From positions 124,001-188,000 of the forward strand of contig JAJZUT010000004.1 of NCBI GenBank assembly GCA_021847105.1: a DNA stretch of 64,000 nucleotides, read 5' to 3'. This document shows positions 1 through 8,548 of the stretch, in pieces (within the stretch, counting starts at the first letter, position 1; every line of letters starts with the position of its first letter). Origin of the DNA: Pseudomonadota bacterium. GTDB lineage: Bacteria > Pseudomonadota > Gammaproteobacteria > Steroidobacterales > Steroidobacteraceae. The notes beneath the pieces were generated by a model. That model saw only the letters and a program-made list of their open reading frames with translations, was not told the DNA's origin and ran no database searches. Both the position numbers and the translations under genes were made by a program.

Positions 1-1242
1 CTCATCGAGCAGCGCGCGCAGGCGCAGAAAGGTCTGCTGCGCGGCGCTGTCGAGGCCGTCTGCGCCCGGCCAGCCGAGCGCATCGAGCGCGCCCTGGAAC
101 CGTTCCGACCATTGCTGTGGCGAGCCGCTCGGGGCCGCCAGCGGCTCGCTCGCCTGCCGCAGGCGTGCACTGAGCGCGGCGGCCACCGGCACGGGCGCGG
201 CCGCGAGCAGCGCCAGCAGCTGCGGGCGCTCAAGCGCCGGCGGAGCATGCTCGCGCAGCCACAGATCGAGCCGCGCGCGCCCTTCGGCGCTCTCGCGCCA
301 GAAGGGGCTGCGCAGCCACTCGAGCAGCGCCTCCAGCGCGAGCGGTTGTCCCACAAGCAGCGCGAGCGCACCGAGCGCCTGACTCACCGCCGGCCGGTGC
401 GCCAGTGGCTCACCGCCTTCGATGCCGACCAGCCCCGCCGCGGCGCTGCCGGCCGGATCGAGCGCCTGACGAATCAGCGCCGCCAGGCGCTCGATCCGGC
501 CCGCGCCACCGGGCAGCACCACCAATAACCGGGCCTCGGGCGCCGCGCGCAGCTGCTGCTGACACCAGCCGGCGATGCGGTCGAGTTCCTCCACCTCATC
601 GCTGGCGCAGATGACTTCGGGCTCGGCCGCGGGGCCGTCCGGCTCACCCCACGGGCTCTCCCAGCCGCAAGCGGCACGCGCGCGGCGCAGCGCCGCCAGA
701 CGCGGACTGAGCTGCAGGAAACCACAGAAGGCCACGCGGCGCGCATCGCCCCATGCGCCCGTGCCTCGCAAGCCCTCGCCGAGCGACTGGGCCCCGAGCG
801 CCCGAGTCCGCTCGGCCACGGCCCGCTCGACCGTGAGCCACAAGTCGGTTTCGGTTTGCGCCGGCGCCCGCAGCCGCTCAGGATCGATGCCGAGCTCACC
901 GGCGAGACGGCTCGCCCCGAGCAGCCCCTCGGCCAGCGTGCCGGGATTGACCAGCGCGAGATGGCCGGTCGCCTCGGCCGTGCACTCGCGCCACAGCAGC
1001 CATTCCTCGGCCGGGCGCAGCAGGCGCGGCGCGGCAGGCTCGTGCGCGGCTCGGCGCTCCCACTCGCGGGTCAGCCACCCCTCAAGGGGCAGCACATCGG
1101 GACTCGGCCACACTCGCCGGCCGCTCCCCAGCTGTGCTGCCGCATGCGCCAAGTGCAGGGCATGCGCGCGCTGACGGGTCGGCGTCACGACCGTGCCCCC
1201 CGCCTCGATTACGGCAGCGAGATGAGACGGAACCTCTATCAA
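1..1242 (-). CDS. Probable DNA repair protein (TIGR03623-like), N-terminal part
   Basis: The minus frame stays open from 1242 to the window edge, giving about 414 residues with the C-terminus missing. The N-terminus has GGTVVTPTRQRAHAL, followed by PSPDVLPLEGWL, a CGFLQLSPRL segment, an ICASDEVEEL stretch and WLRSPFWRESAEGRARLDLWLR near the cut. This order matches the gammaproteobacterial 'probable DNA repair protein' family, which is related to AddB/RecB-type proteins and has a PD-(D/E)XK nuclease domain at the C-terminus. That nuclease domain would lie outside the window, so it cannot be checked. The start is taken as TTG at 1242, just after an in-frame stop, because family members begin 10-16 residues before TVVTP; no clear ribosome site is visible. 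In related genomes a UvrD/RecB-type helicase usually follows; that would also be off the window. Confidence 0.72.
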   Translation of the reverse strand, partial: MIEVPSHLAAVIEAGGTVVTPTRQRAHALHLAHAAAQLGSGRRVWPSPDVLPLEGWLTREWERRAAHEPAAPRLLRPAEEWLLWRECTAEATGHLALVNPGTLAEGLLGASRLAGELGIDPERLRAPAQTETDLWLTVERAVAERTRALGAQSLGEGLRGTGAWGDARRVAFCGFLQLSPRLAALRRARAACGWESPWGEPDGPAAEPEVICASDEVEELDRIAGWCQQQLRAAPEARLLVVLPGGAGRIERLAALIRQALDPAGSAAAGLVGIEGGEPLAHRPAVSQALGALALLVGQPLALEALLEWLRSPFWRESAEGRARLDLWLREHAPPALERPQLLALLAAAPVPVAAALSARLRQASEPLAAPSGSPQQWSERFQGALDALGWPGADGLDSAAQQTFLRLRALLDE

Positions 1243-1300
1243 AACAATCTATTGAAAATTATTTCTTGAAAATACTTTAAACAAAATGCATTCACTTCAT
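1243..1300 (-). promoter_or_regulatory. AT-rich spacer, likely promoter of the DNA-repair gene
   Basis: This short gap is strikingly A+T-rich compared with its GC-rich surroundings. It sits between the end of the aminotransferase gene and the start of the DNA-repair gene, both on the minus strand. AT-rich spacers of this kind normally hold promoters. Several -10-like hexamers (TAATTT, TATTTT on the minus strand) can be found, but no single -35/-10 pair is convincing. Confidence 0.35.
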
Positions 1301-2569
1301 TCATTTGAAGCGGGCGCTCGCGGCAACGACATTATCCGCCGGCGCACTGGCCGCATAGCCGCTCAGCAAGTCCTCGATGCGACCGAACACCTCTGCCAGC
1401 GTCTTGCTGTCCGGCAGCGTCGTGACCCGGAAGTGGTTGCGGTACGGCACGTTGAAGCTCACCCCCGGGGCGACGAGGACGTGCTTCTGCTCGAGCAGAT
1501 CGAGCGCGAAGCGCTGATCGTCGAACCCCGGCAGCTGCTCCGTATCGACACCGATGAACGCGTACATAGCGCCTTCGGGCGCCTGCTTCAGTCGCAGGAA
1601 CCGACTGGCGCCGACCGCACGCTCGATCGCGGCGCGCGATTCGTACAGCCGCCCGCCAGGACTCACCAGGTCGCGGATGCTCTGGTAGCCGCCGAGCGCG
1701 GTCTGCACCGCCCACTGCGACAGCACGTTGCTGCACAGGCGCAGTGAACTCAACAGGTCGATTGCGCTCAGGTAGTCCGCCGCGGCGTGGGTACGCCCCG
1801 AGAACACCGCCCAGCCGACCCGATAGCCACAGGCGCGATACACCTTGGACAGCCCCGAGAGCGTCGCGCACAGCGTGTCCGTCACGAGCGTGGCCATCGG
1901 AATGAACTCGGCCCCGTCGTAGACCATCTGATCGTAGATCTCATCGCTGAACAGCACGAGTCCCGCCCGCTCGGCGAGCCGCGCCAGTCCCTCGAGCACC
2001 GCGCGCGGGTACACCGCGCCGGTCGGATTGTTGGGATTGATGACCACCAGCGCGCGCGTGCGCGGGCTGACCAGGGCAGCCAGTTCTTGCGGATCGGGCA
2101 CGAACCCGTTTTCCGGTCGGCAGGGATAATGCACGGCCCGCCCGCCGTTCAACGTCACCGCGGCAGTCCACAGCGGGTAGTCCGGGCTCGGCACCAGGAC
2201 CTCATCGCCGTCGTTGAGCAGCGCGCGCAGCACCAGGTTGATCAGCTCGCTCACCCCGTTGCCGATGAACACTTCCTCCGCGGTCACGCCGCTGACCCCG
2301 CGCGCCTGCTGCTGCATCACCACCGCTTCGCGGGCCGGGAAGATCCCCTTCTGATGGCAATAGCCTTCGGCCTCGGCGAGGTTCTCGATCATCGCCAGAC
2401 GCATCGTCTCGGGAGTGCGCAGGCCGAAGGCGCCCGGATTGCCGATGTTCAACGAGACGATCTCGTAGCCCTGGCGCTCCAGTTCGTGGGCGCGCCGCGC
2501 AAGACGTCCCCGGATCTCGTAGCGCACATGCCGCAGGCTTTCGCTCGGACGGATGGTCGGTTCGTTCAT
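1301..2569 (-). CDS. alaA: AlaA-type glutamate-pyruvate aminotransferase
   Basis: This is a 422-residue fold-type I PLP aminotransferase. Visible motifs are NPNNPTG (about 178-184), SDEIYDQM (about 208-215) and the PLP-lysine motif SGLSKVYRACGYRVGW with the lysine near 242. SLNIGNPGAFG near the N-terminus and the overall length match the AlaA branch, which makes alanine from pyruvate and glutamate. The chosen ATG at 2569 overlaps the stop of the upstream ABC ATPase gene in an ATGA arrangement. A longer form starting at 2620 would run inside that gene and adds unconserved residues. Co-transcription with a peptide transporter suggests a role in using imported amino acids, which is inference. 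Substrate choice within the family cannot be settled from sequence alone. Confidence 0.85.
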   Translation of the reverse strand: MNEPTIRPSESLRHVRYEIRGRLARRAHELERQGYEIVSLNIGNPGAFGLRTPETMRLAMIENLAEAEGYCHQKGIFPAREAVVMQQQARGVSGVTAEEVFIGNGVSELINLVLRALLNDGDEVLVPSPDYPLWTAAVTLNGGRAVHYPCRPENGFVPDPQELAALVSPRTRALVVINPNNPTGAVYPRAVLEGLARLAERAGLVLFSDEIYDQMVYDGAEFIPMATLVTDTLCATLSGLSKVYRACGYRVGWAVFSGRTHAAADYLSAIDLLSSLRLCSNVLSQWAVQTALGGYQSIRDLVSPGGRLYESRAAIERAVGASRFLRLKQAPEGAMYAFIGVDTEQLPGFDDQRFALDLLEQKHVLVAPGVSFNVPYRNHFRVTTLPDSKTLAEVFGRIEDLLSGYAASAPADNVVAASARFK

Positions 2570-4419
2570 GGGCTGAGCATACCATCGGCCCAGAGGCGGA
2601 AGTGGTGACACGCCACCCATCGGCCCTCCCCGGCGCTCACCCAGGGCGGACTACGCTCGGCGCAGAGCGCCGTGGCGTGGGCGCAGCGTACCCGGAACGC
2701 ACAACCGCCCGGCCGCTCGAGCGGCGCGGCCGGCTCCCCGAGGGCGACCTTCGCCAGGCGTGCCGGCTGCAGATCCGGGTCGGCGAGCGCGATCGCCTCG
2801 AGCAGCTCGCGCGTATAGGGATGCAGCGGGCGGGTAAACAACTGCGCCGTAGGCGCCAGCTCCACCATCCGGCCGAGATACAGCACGAGCGCGCGCTCGC
2901 ACAGATGACGGACCAGGGAGAGGTCGTGACTGACGAACAGCAGACTCGTCCCCTGGCCGCGGCGCAGCTGCGCGAGCAGCAGGCGAATCTGCCGCTGCGC
3001 GCGCACATCGAGCGCACTCAGCGGTTCATCGCACACCAACAGACGCGGTGCGAGAATCATCGCCCGGGCGATGCCCACGCGCTGGCATTGGCCGCCGGAG
3101 AGTTCGTGCGCCCGCCGTTGGTACAACGCGGGCTCGAGTCCGACGCGCTCGAGCATCGCATGCACGCGCACGCGGCGCGCCTCGCTCGAGAGCGAAGGCT
3201 CATGGATCTGCAGCGGCTCGCCGACCAGTTGCTCGACGCTCAGCTGCGGATCGAGGCTCGCGAGTGGATCCTGCAACACCAGCTGCAGGTCGCGTCGCAA
3301 CCGCCGGATACGCCGCGCCGGCAGCCCGAGCAGATCCTGCCCGAGCCACTGCACGCGGCCCCGGTGCGGGCGAATCAGCTGCAGCGCCGCGCGCATCAGC
3401 GTGGATTTCCCGCACCCGGACTCGCCCACGACACCGAGCGCCTCACCACCGGCCACAGTCACGCTCACCGCCTCGAGCGCCGTGAACCAACGCCGGCGCA
3501 CCCCGCCGACGCTCTGGGCAAAGCGCACCTCGAGGTCATCGACGGCGAGCACCGCAGGCGCAGCGCCGCTCGTCCCGGGGGGCGCCGCGGGGTTCGGTGC
3601 AAATGGTTCGGCCGATGCGCTGAGCAGCTCGCGCGTGTACGGCTCACGGGGCCGCTTGAGCACCTCGCGCACCGTTCCGGTCTCGATCAGCTGCCCCGCC
3701 CGCATCACCGCCACGCGATCCGCAACCCCCGCCACCGCCGCGAAATCATGCGTGATCAGTACCAACCCCATGCCCCGCTCGCGCTTGAAGTGCGCGAGCA
3801 GGGCCAGAATCTGCGCCTGCAGGGTCACATCGAGGGCCGTCGTCGGCTCATCGGCAATCAGTAGTTGCGGCTCTCCGGCGAGCGCGATCGCCAGCATCGC
3901 ACGCTGGCGCATGCCGCCGGAGAGCTCGTGCGGATACTGGCGCATGCGCCGCGCCGGCTCGGGCATGCGCACCTGCTCGAGCAACTCGAGCACGCGCATG
4001 CGCGCGGCACGTCGAGCGAGCGCACGGTGACGCACGATCGGCTCGGCGATCTGCGCGCCGATCGTCAGGTGCGGGGTGAGCGAGGTCATCGGATCCTGGA
4101 ACACGAACCCGACTCGGCCGCCGCGCATGCGATCGAGCACCGCCTCCGGCGCAGCGAGTAGATCGGTCTGCCCGAGTCGCACCCGCCCACTCACCGCCGC
4201 GCCCGCGGGCGCCAGCCCGAGCGCCGCGAGAAACGTCAGGCTCTTGCCGGCGCCGGACTCCCCGACCACCCCGAGGCACTCCCCGGGGTGCACCGCGAGC
4301 GACACGTCAGCGACGGCCGCCGCGCGGGCCGGGCCGCCGAAGCACACCCGCAGCGCCTCGATACTGAGCAGCGCGGCAGGCGCCACCGGAGGCTCACCGT
4401 CCGCTGGGATCGAAGACAT
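2566..4419 (-). CDS. Fused double ATPase of an oligopeptide-type ABC transporter (YejF-like)
   Basis: This 617-residue protein carries two complete nucleotide-binding domains. The first has Walker A GESGAGKS (about 53-60), signature LSGGM (about 166) and Walker B LLIADEPTTALDV (about 186). The second has GESGCGKS (about 340), LSGGQ and LVCDEPLSALDV. The C-terminus has the Cys-containing oligopeptide/dipeptide extension (PGGCAFRVRCAHATALC). A fused pair replacing separate OppD and OppF is typical of YejF. The start at 4419 (MSSIPADGEP) overlaps the permease gene by 26 bases; an upstream ATG at 4527 would add a Cys/Trp-rich shadow of that permease. It would energise the two permeases encoded just upstream. 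No substrate-binding protein gene lies within the operon. Confidence 0.88.
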   Translation of the reverse strand: MSSIPADGEPPVAPAALLSIEALRVCFGGPARAAAVADVSLAVHPGECLGVVGESGAGKSLTFLAALGLAPAGAAVSGRVRLGQTDLLAAPEAVLDRMRGGRVGFVFQDPMTSLTPHLTIGAQIAEPIVRHRALARRAARMRVLELLEQVRMPEPARRMRQYPHELSGGMRQRAMLAIALAGEPQLLIADEPTTALDVTLQAQILALLAHFKRERGMGLVLITHDFAAVAGVADRVAVMRAGQLIETGTVREVLKRPREPYTRELLSASAEPFAPNPAAPPGTSGAAPAVLAVDDLEVRFAQSVGGVRRRWFTALEAVSVTVAGGEALGVVGESGCGKSTLMRAALQLIRPHRGRVQWLGQDLLGLPARRIRRLRRDLQLVLQDPLASLDPQLSVEQLVGEPLQIHEPSLSSEARRVRVHAMLERVGLEPALYQRRAHELSGGQCQRVGIARAMILAPRLLVCDEPLSALDVRAQRQIRLLLAQLRRGQGTSLLFVSHDLSLVRHLCERALVLYLGRMVELAPTAQLFTRPLHPYTRELLEAIALADPDLQPARLAKVALGEPAAPLERPGGCAFRVRCAHATALCAERSPPWVSAGEGRWVACHHFRLWADGMLSP

Positions 4420-5224
4420 CACGCAATCCGTCCCCGAGTAGATTGAACGCCAGCAGCAGCACCACCAGCACCACCGCCGGCACCAACAGCAGCCACGGGG
4501 CGGTGAGCATCTGCCGCGCCCCGGCATTGATCAGACTGCCTAGACTCGCCCGCGGGGGCTCGACACCGAGTCCGAGGAAGCTGAGAAAGCTCTCGTAGAC
4601 GATCATCTGCGGCACCAGCAACGTCGAGTACGCGACGAGGGTGCCGGCAAGGTTCGGCAGGACGTGGCGCCAGAGGATCTGCCGAGGCGACAGACCCGTG
4701 GCGCGCGCTGCTTCGATAAACTCGCGTCGCTTCAGCGAAAGCGTCTGCGCGCGCACCACCCGCGCCAGCGTCAGCCAGCCGACCGCACCGATGGCGAGCA
4801 GCAACACCGTGAGATTGCCTCGACCGAGCATCGCCGTCAGGATCAGGACGATGAACAGGTACGGCAGCGCGTAGAGCACATCGACGACGCGCATCATCCA
4901 GGCATCGATCCTGCCGCCCGCCCAGCCGGCGAGCATGCCCCAGCTCACCCCAATCAGCACGCTCACCGCACTGGCGAGGCCACCGATCACGAGCGAGAGG
5001 CGCAGCCCATAGAGCGTACGCACGTACAGATCCCGACCGAGCGCATCGGTGCCGAGCCAATGCGAGGCGATCAGACCTGGGGGCACCGCGAGATGACGCC
5101 AATCGAGCGCACGATAGGAATACGGACTGAACCACGGACCGGCCACCGCGAACAGCGCAAGGAGCGCGATCAGCGCCGCACCGACGCGCATCGCCCCACG
5201 CGAACGCGCCTCACCGCGGCTCAT
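4394..5224 (-). CDS. Oligopeptide ABC transporter permease, OppC/YejE type
   Basis: This is a 276-residue inner-membrane permease. It has the OppC N-terminal pattern (one membrane segment, then the periplasmic HWLGTDALGRDLYVRTLYG motif) and the EAA loop EAARATGLSPRQILWRHVLP that contacts the ATPase. It ends with the FLGLGVEPPRASLG stretch common in DppC/OppC proteins and a last hydrophobic segment. The ATG at 5224 overlaps the end of the upstream permease gene by 14 bases, so the two are probably translationally coupled. An ATG at 5296 would lie deep in the neighbour and is not preferred. It pairs with the OppB-type permease to form the channel. Confidence 0.88.
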   Translation of the reverse strand: MSRGEARSRGAMRVGAALIALLALFAVAGPWFSPYSYRALDWRHLAVPPGLIASHWLGTDALGRDLYVRTLYGLRLSLVIGGLASAVSVLIGVSWGMLAGWAGGRIDAWMMRVVDVLYALPYLFIVLILTAMLGRGNLTVLLLAIGAVGWLTLARVVRAQTLSLKRREFIEAARATGLSPRQILWRHVLPNLAGTLVAYSTLLVPQMIVYESFLSFLGLGVEPPRASLGSLINAGARQMLTAPWLLLVPAVVLVVLLLAFNLLGDGLRDVFDPSGR

Positions 5225-6140
5225 GACGCGCTCGCGGATCGAGCCAGGCATGCAGCAGATCCGCGCCGAGATTCGCCACCAGGGTGAGGGTGCCATACAC
5301 CAGCACCATGCCCATCACCAACGGGTAATCCCGGTCGATTGCCCCCTGCACCAGGTACCGACCGGTGCCGGGCAGCTCGAACACCGTCTCGACCACCAGC
5401 GAGCCGGTGACCAGGTAGGTCGCCGCCGGTCCGAGGTAGCTCACCACCGGCACCAGCGCCGGACGCAGCGCGTGCCGCCACAGCACGCGCGCGCGGCCGA
5501 GTCCGCGTGCACGCGCGGTGCGGATGTAACTCGCGTTCAGTACCTCGAGCAGACTCGCTCTCATCAGCCGGGCGATCGCCACCGCCAGGGGCAGCGCGAG
5601 CGTCACGGCCGGCAGAATCAGATACCGGGCCGCACCGGCCTGCCAGCCGGCCACCGGCAGCCAGCGCAGCCACAGTCCGAACCCGAGCGCCAGCAACGGA
5701 CCGGTGACGAAGCTCGGCAACGCCAAGGTGAGCGCCGCGAATGCCGCCAACCCTCGATCGAGCAGCCCATCGCGACGCAACGCGGCACCCAGTCCGAGCG
5801 GCAATCCCGCCAGCAAGGCGAGTCCGAGCGCTGCCGCACCCAGCGTCGCACTCACGGGCAACCCGGCTGCAATCAGCGCACCGACCGACTCACCGCGGAT
5901 GCTGTAGGAGGGCCCGAGATCCCCATGCACGAGCGCCCGGAGATACGCCACGTACTGCGCCCCGAGCGGACGATCCAGGCCATAGCGCTGCTCGAGCTCA
6001 GCGTGCGTCCGCGCCGAGAGCGCCCGGCCGCCCGCAAACGGTCCGCCCGGCGCCAGGCGAATGACGAAGAAGGACACCGTGAGCAGGATGAACAGGACCG
6101 GAACGATCCCCGCCATGCGGCGCAGCGCGTAACCGAGCAT
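5211..6140 (-). CDS. Oligopeptide ABC transporter permease, OppB/YejB type
   Basis: This 309-residue protein starts MLGYALRRMAGIVPVLFILL, the usual first membrane segment of OppB/DppB permeases. RLAPGGPF follows, and then the LEQRYGLDRPLGAQYVAYL region found after the first membrane span. The EAA-type loop reads YIRTARARGLGRARVLWRHALRP. It is the first gene of a four-gene minus-strand operon. The start at 6140 is preferred because the 24 extra residues possible from 6212 do not look like a membrane-protein start and reach towards the terminator region of the next gene. The substrate (peptide, microcin or other) cannot be told from the permease. Confidence 0.87.
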   Translation of the reverse strand: MLGYALRRMAGIVPVLFILLTVSFFVIRLAPGGPFAGGRALSARTHAELEQRYGLDRPLGAQYVAYLRALVHGDLGPSYSIRGESVGALIAAGLPVSATLGAAALGLALLAGLPLGLGAALRRDGLLDRGLAAFAALTLALPSFVTGPLLALGFGLWLRWLPVAGWQAGAARYLILPAVTLALPLAVAIARLMRASLLEVLNASYIRTARARGLGRARVLWRHALRPALVPVVSYLGPAATYLVTGSLVVETVFELPGTGRYLVQGAIDRDYPLVMGMVLVYGTLTLVANLGADLLHAWLDPRARHEPR

Positions 6141-6209
6141 CGCGCGAGTGTAGCGCGATCTCGGGCCGAACCGCCGCGGCCTGCCGGTCACGACCGACCC
6201 CAGAAGCAA

Positions 6210-6242
6210 CAAGGGGGTTCGCCTCGATGGCGAACCCCCTTG
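6210..6242 (-). terminator. Intrinsic terminator of the peroxiredoxin transcript
   Basis: A perfect 14-bp stem (CAAGGGGGTTCGCC with its complement) encloses a 5-base loop, 38 bases past the peroxiredoxin stop on the minus strand. A partly T-rich stretch (TTGTTGCTT) follows. The position between two minus-strand operons fits termination of the tonB-exb-TPR-peroxiredoxin transcript or of the peroxiredoxin alone. Confidence 0.8.
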
Positions 6243-6280
6243 CCAGGATGCGAGCGGGGCGCTGCGCCCCGCGGGCAGAC

Positions 6281-6763
6281 TTAGAGCTGACTCAGCACGT
6301 GCTCGGCGGCCGACACCTTGAACTGGCCCGGCGCCTCCACGTTGGCGTGCTTGACCACACCGTCCTCGATCACCAGCGCGAACCGTTGGCCGCGCAGTCC
6401 CATACCGAAACCGCGCGCATCGAGCTCGAGTCCGAGCGCCTTGGCGTAATCCCCATTGCCATCGGCGAGCATCATGACCTTGTCCGCCACCCCTGAGGCC
6501 TTGCCCCAGGCGTTCATCACGAACACGTCATTCACCGCCATGCAGGCAATCACGTCGACGCCCTTGGCACGCAGTTGATCGGCGAGCTGGACAAAGCCCG
6601 GCAGATGCTTCGCGTCGCAGGTCGGGGTGAACGCCCCCGGCACCGAGAACAGCACCACCTTCTTGCCCTTGAACAGCTCCGCCGTCGCGACGTCCTTCGG
6701 TCCTTCGGCGCTCATCGTCTTCAGCACGCCCGAAGGCATGCGCTCTCCAGCCTGAATTGCCAT
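6281..6763 (-). CDS. Peroxiredoxin, Prx5 / AhpC-TSA redoxin type
   Basis: This 160-residue thiol peroxidase carries the active-site motif PGAFTPTCDAKHLPGF with the peroxidatic cysteine near residue 49, and the conserved arginine in RGQRFALV near 126. Length and motif fit the Prx5 (redoxin) group, which reduces hydrogen peroxide and organic hydroperoxides in the cytoplasm. A good ribosome site (AGGAGG) stands before the ATG. Only one other cysteine (near 74, in IACMAVND) is visible and it is not in an obvious resolving position, so a 1-Cys or glutaredoxin/thioredoxin-dependent mechanism is likely. It lies 43 bases after the TPR gene on the same strand and may be read with the TonB cluster. Confidence 0.88.
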   Translation of the reverse strand: MAIQAGERMPSGVLKTMSAEGPKDVATAELFKGKKVVLFSVPGAFTPTCDAKHLPGFVQLADQLRAKGVDVIACMAVNDVFVMNAWGKASGVADKVMMLADGNGDYAKALGLELDARGFGMGLRGQRFALVIEDGVVKHANVEAPGQFKVSAAEHVLSQL

Positions 6764-6806
6764 GTCCTGTTCTCCTCCTGTCTGACCGTGCCTGCGCGAC
6801 TCAGCC

Positions 6807-8054
6807 TCAGGCCGACTTCGCCTTCAGACTCCACAGCTCAGCCAGGCGCTGCAGGGTCGGATCGCCCTTGACGCTGTTGAAGGCGTTCAGGGCTTCGGCC
6901 TTGTTGCCCGCCTTCAGCTGCGCGATTCCGAGCAACAGATGCGCCTCGGCGGGATTGCTGAGACCGCCCTTGGCGATGCCCAGGGTGAACTCGTGAATGG
7001 CCTTCGCATACTGCTGGTAGCCGTAGTACGCCAGGCCGACGCGGATGTCCGAATTGCCGGTCGGCTGCTTGGCGGCCTCTTCGGCGGTCGTGCCGAGGGT
7101 CTGTTGGTCCTTGGCCGCGCGCTTCTGGGCGTCGCTCAGAATGCGCTGCGCCTTCGCCTTCGCATGCGGGTCGGTGAACACGTTGTTCTTCAGCGCCGCG
7201 GTGAGCACCTGCTCGGCCTCACCCGGTGAACCGGCCTCGATGGCGAGCTCGGCATAGCTGGTGAACTCATGCGCCTGCTGCATGACCTTAACCGCAAAGG
7301 CAAGTCGGTAGGCCTCCAGCAGGTTCGCATCGCTCTTGATGCTCTTGAAGGTCTGGAACAGCAGGTACTGCCAGTACTGCGGCTGCGGGTAGTACACCAC
7401 CAGCTGCTCGAGCGAGTTCAGCAGGCAGGTCTGATCGTGCAGCTTCATGCACGAGCTCTGCACCAGCTGCAGTGACTGCTTGCTCGGCTTCTTGCCGGCA
7501 CGGATGGCCGACTTGATCAGGCCACTCTCAAAGGCAATGGTCTGCTTCCAGTTGCCCTGCAGGTAGTAGGCCTGGCCAACGAGCGTCGCCATCTGCGGCC
7601 CGCTTGCGTAGCCCTTCTGCAACGACTCGGTGCCGTACTGCACCGCCTTGGGATAGTTGTGCAGCTGGTAGTAGATCTGCGCGAGCGCGACCGTGAACTG
7701 ACGAGTCTGGGCCGGCGTCGCATACGCGTCGTGCAACAGTGCCTCGAGCTTCGGAGCCAGCTTGGCGTAGTTGTTGCTCTTCTCGTAAGCGAACACGTAC
7801 AACTGGTTCATCACGTGCATCGCGTACGGGCTCTTACGCGCGTCCGCCATGCCCGCGACCTGGTCGAGTGCAGCTTCGCCCGCAGCGTAATTACCCTTCT
7901 GGATGTCCTTCTGCGCCGCCTGCAGCTTCAGCGCCACATCGCGGGTCAGCTTCGGTGGCGCCGCCGCGTAGGCCGGCTTCACGCCGAGAACGCTTGCACC
8001 GCACAGCAGCACCGCGCCAAGCGCCGTTGCCGCAACTATGCCCTTCACCTTCAT
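6807..8054 (-). CDS. Exported TPR-repeat protein of the TonB-ExbBD cluster
   Basis: This 415-residue protein has a signal peptide (MKVKGIVAATALGAVLLCGA... ending near KPAYA-APP) and helical repeats through most of its length that read as TPRs, for example GNYAAGEAALDQVAGMA, NYPKAVQYGTESLQKGY, QYAKAIHEFTLGIAKG and GNKAEALNAFNSVKG. It is probably periplasmic. TPR proteins often accompany ExbB/ExbD/TonB modules in gammaproteobacteria and are thought to assist those energy-coupling complexes; the exact job is unknown. The ATG at 8054 has a GAGAGA ribosome site five bases upstream; the alternative ATG at 8069 overlaps that site. It follows the second exbD gene by 32 bases. Confidence 0.8.
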   Translation of the reverse strand: MKVKGIVAATALGAVLLCGASVLGVKPAYAAAPPKLTRDVALKLQAAQKDIQKGNYAAGEAALDQVAGMADARKSPYAMHVMNQLYVFAYEKSNNYAKLAPKLEALLHDAYATPAQTRQFTVALAQIYYQLHNYPKAVQYGTESLQKGYASGPQMATLVGQAYYLQGNWKQTIAFESGLIKSAIRAGKKPSKQSLQLVQSSCMKLHDQTCLLNSLEQLVVYYPQPQYWQYLLFQTFKSIKSDANLLEAYRLAFAVKVMQQAHEFTSYAELAIEAGSPGEAEQVLTAALKNNVFTDPHAKAKAQRILSDAQKRAAKDQQTLGTTAEEAAKQPTGNSDIRVGLAYYGYQQYAKAIHEFTLGIAKGGLSNPAEAHLLLGIAQLKAGNKAEALNAFNSVKGDPTLQRLAELWSLKAKSA

Positions 8055-8086
8055 GAAACTCTCTCGCATGGATGTATTGGGTGAGA

Positions 8087-8503
8087 TTACTGAGCGAACT
8101 CGGAGGTGTTGACGAAGCCGATCTTCGTCAGGCGGTTGCGCTGTGCATCCGCCAGCACCTTCGCCACGATGCCGTACTTGGCCATGCCATCGGGGTTGAG
8201 GTGAATCTCCGGCTGTGGGTCCTTGCCCGACTCGCTGGCGAAGTACCCGTCCAGCACCTGCATATTCGGCACCACAGTGCCGTTCCAGGTGATCGTGCCA
8301 TCGAAGTCGATCCCCAGGTTGATCACCTCGGGCGGCTTCTGCGGCGGCTGATGCTGATTCTGCGGCAGATCCATCTTCACCGAGTGGGTCATCACCGGCA
8401 GCGTAATGATCAGGGTCACCAGTAGCACGAGCATGACGTCGATCAACGGCGTGGTGTTGATTTCGACCATCGGCCCGGAGCTGGATCCCGTCGACATGGC
8501 CAT
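8087..8503 (-). CDS. exbD2: Biopolymer transport protein ExbD (second copy)
   Basis: This 138-residue ExbD/TolR protein has a short cytoplasmic N-terminus, then VEINTTPLIDVMLVLLVTLIITLPV, which is the conserved membrane helix with the essential aspartate (Asp near 22), then a periplasmic domain ending FVNTSEFAQ. It works with ExbB to convert the proton gradient into movement of TonB. It is the second of two adjacent exbD genes and differs considerably from the first in the periplasmic part, with an NQHQPPQKPPE linker here. Paired exbD genes beside tonB and exbB are known in Xanthomonas campestris, where the second copy has a specialised role. Whether that holds here is inference. Confidence 0.9.
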   Translation of the reverse strand: MAMSTGSSSGPMVEINTTPLIDVMLVLLVTLIITLPVMTHSVKMDLPQNQHQPPQKPPEVINLGIDFDGTITWNGTVVPNMQVLDGYFASESGKDPQPEIHLNPDGMAKYGIVAKVLADAQRNRLTKIGFVNTSEFAQ

Positions 8504-8548
8504 AACTTCAGAACTCCTCGAGCGCCTCGCGGGCTCGAAAAAGGTGGA

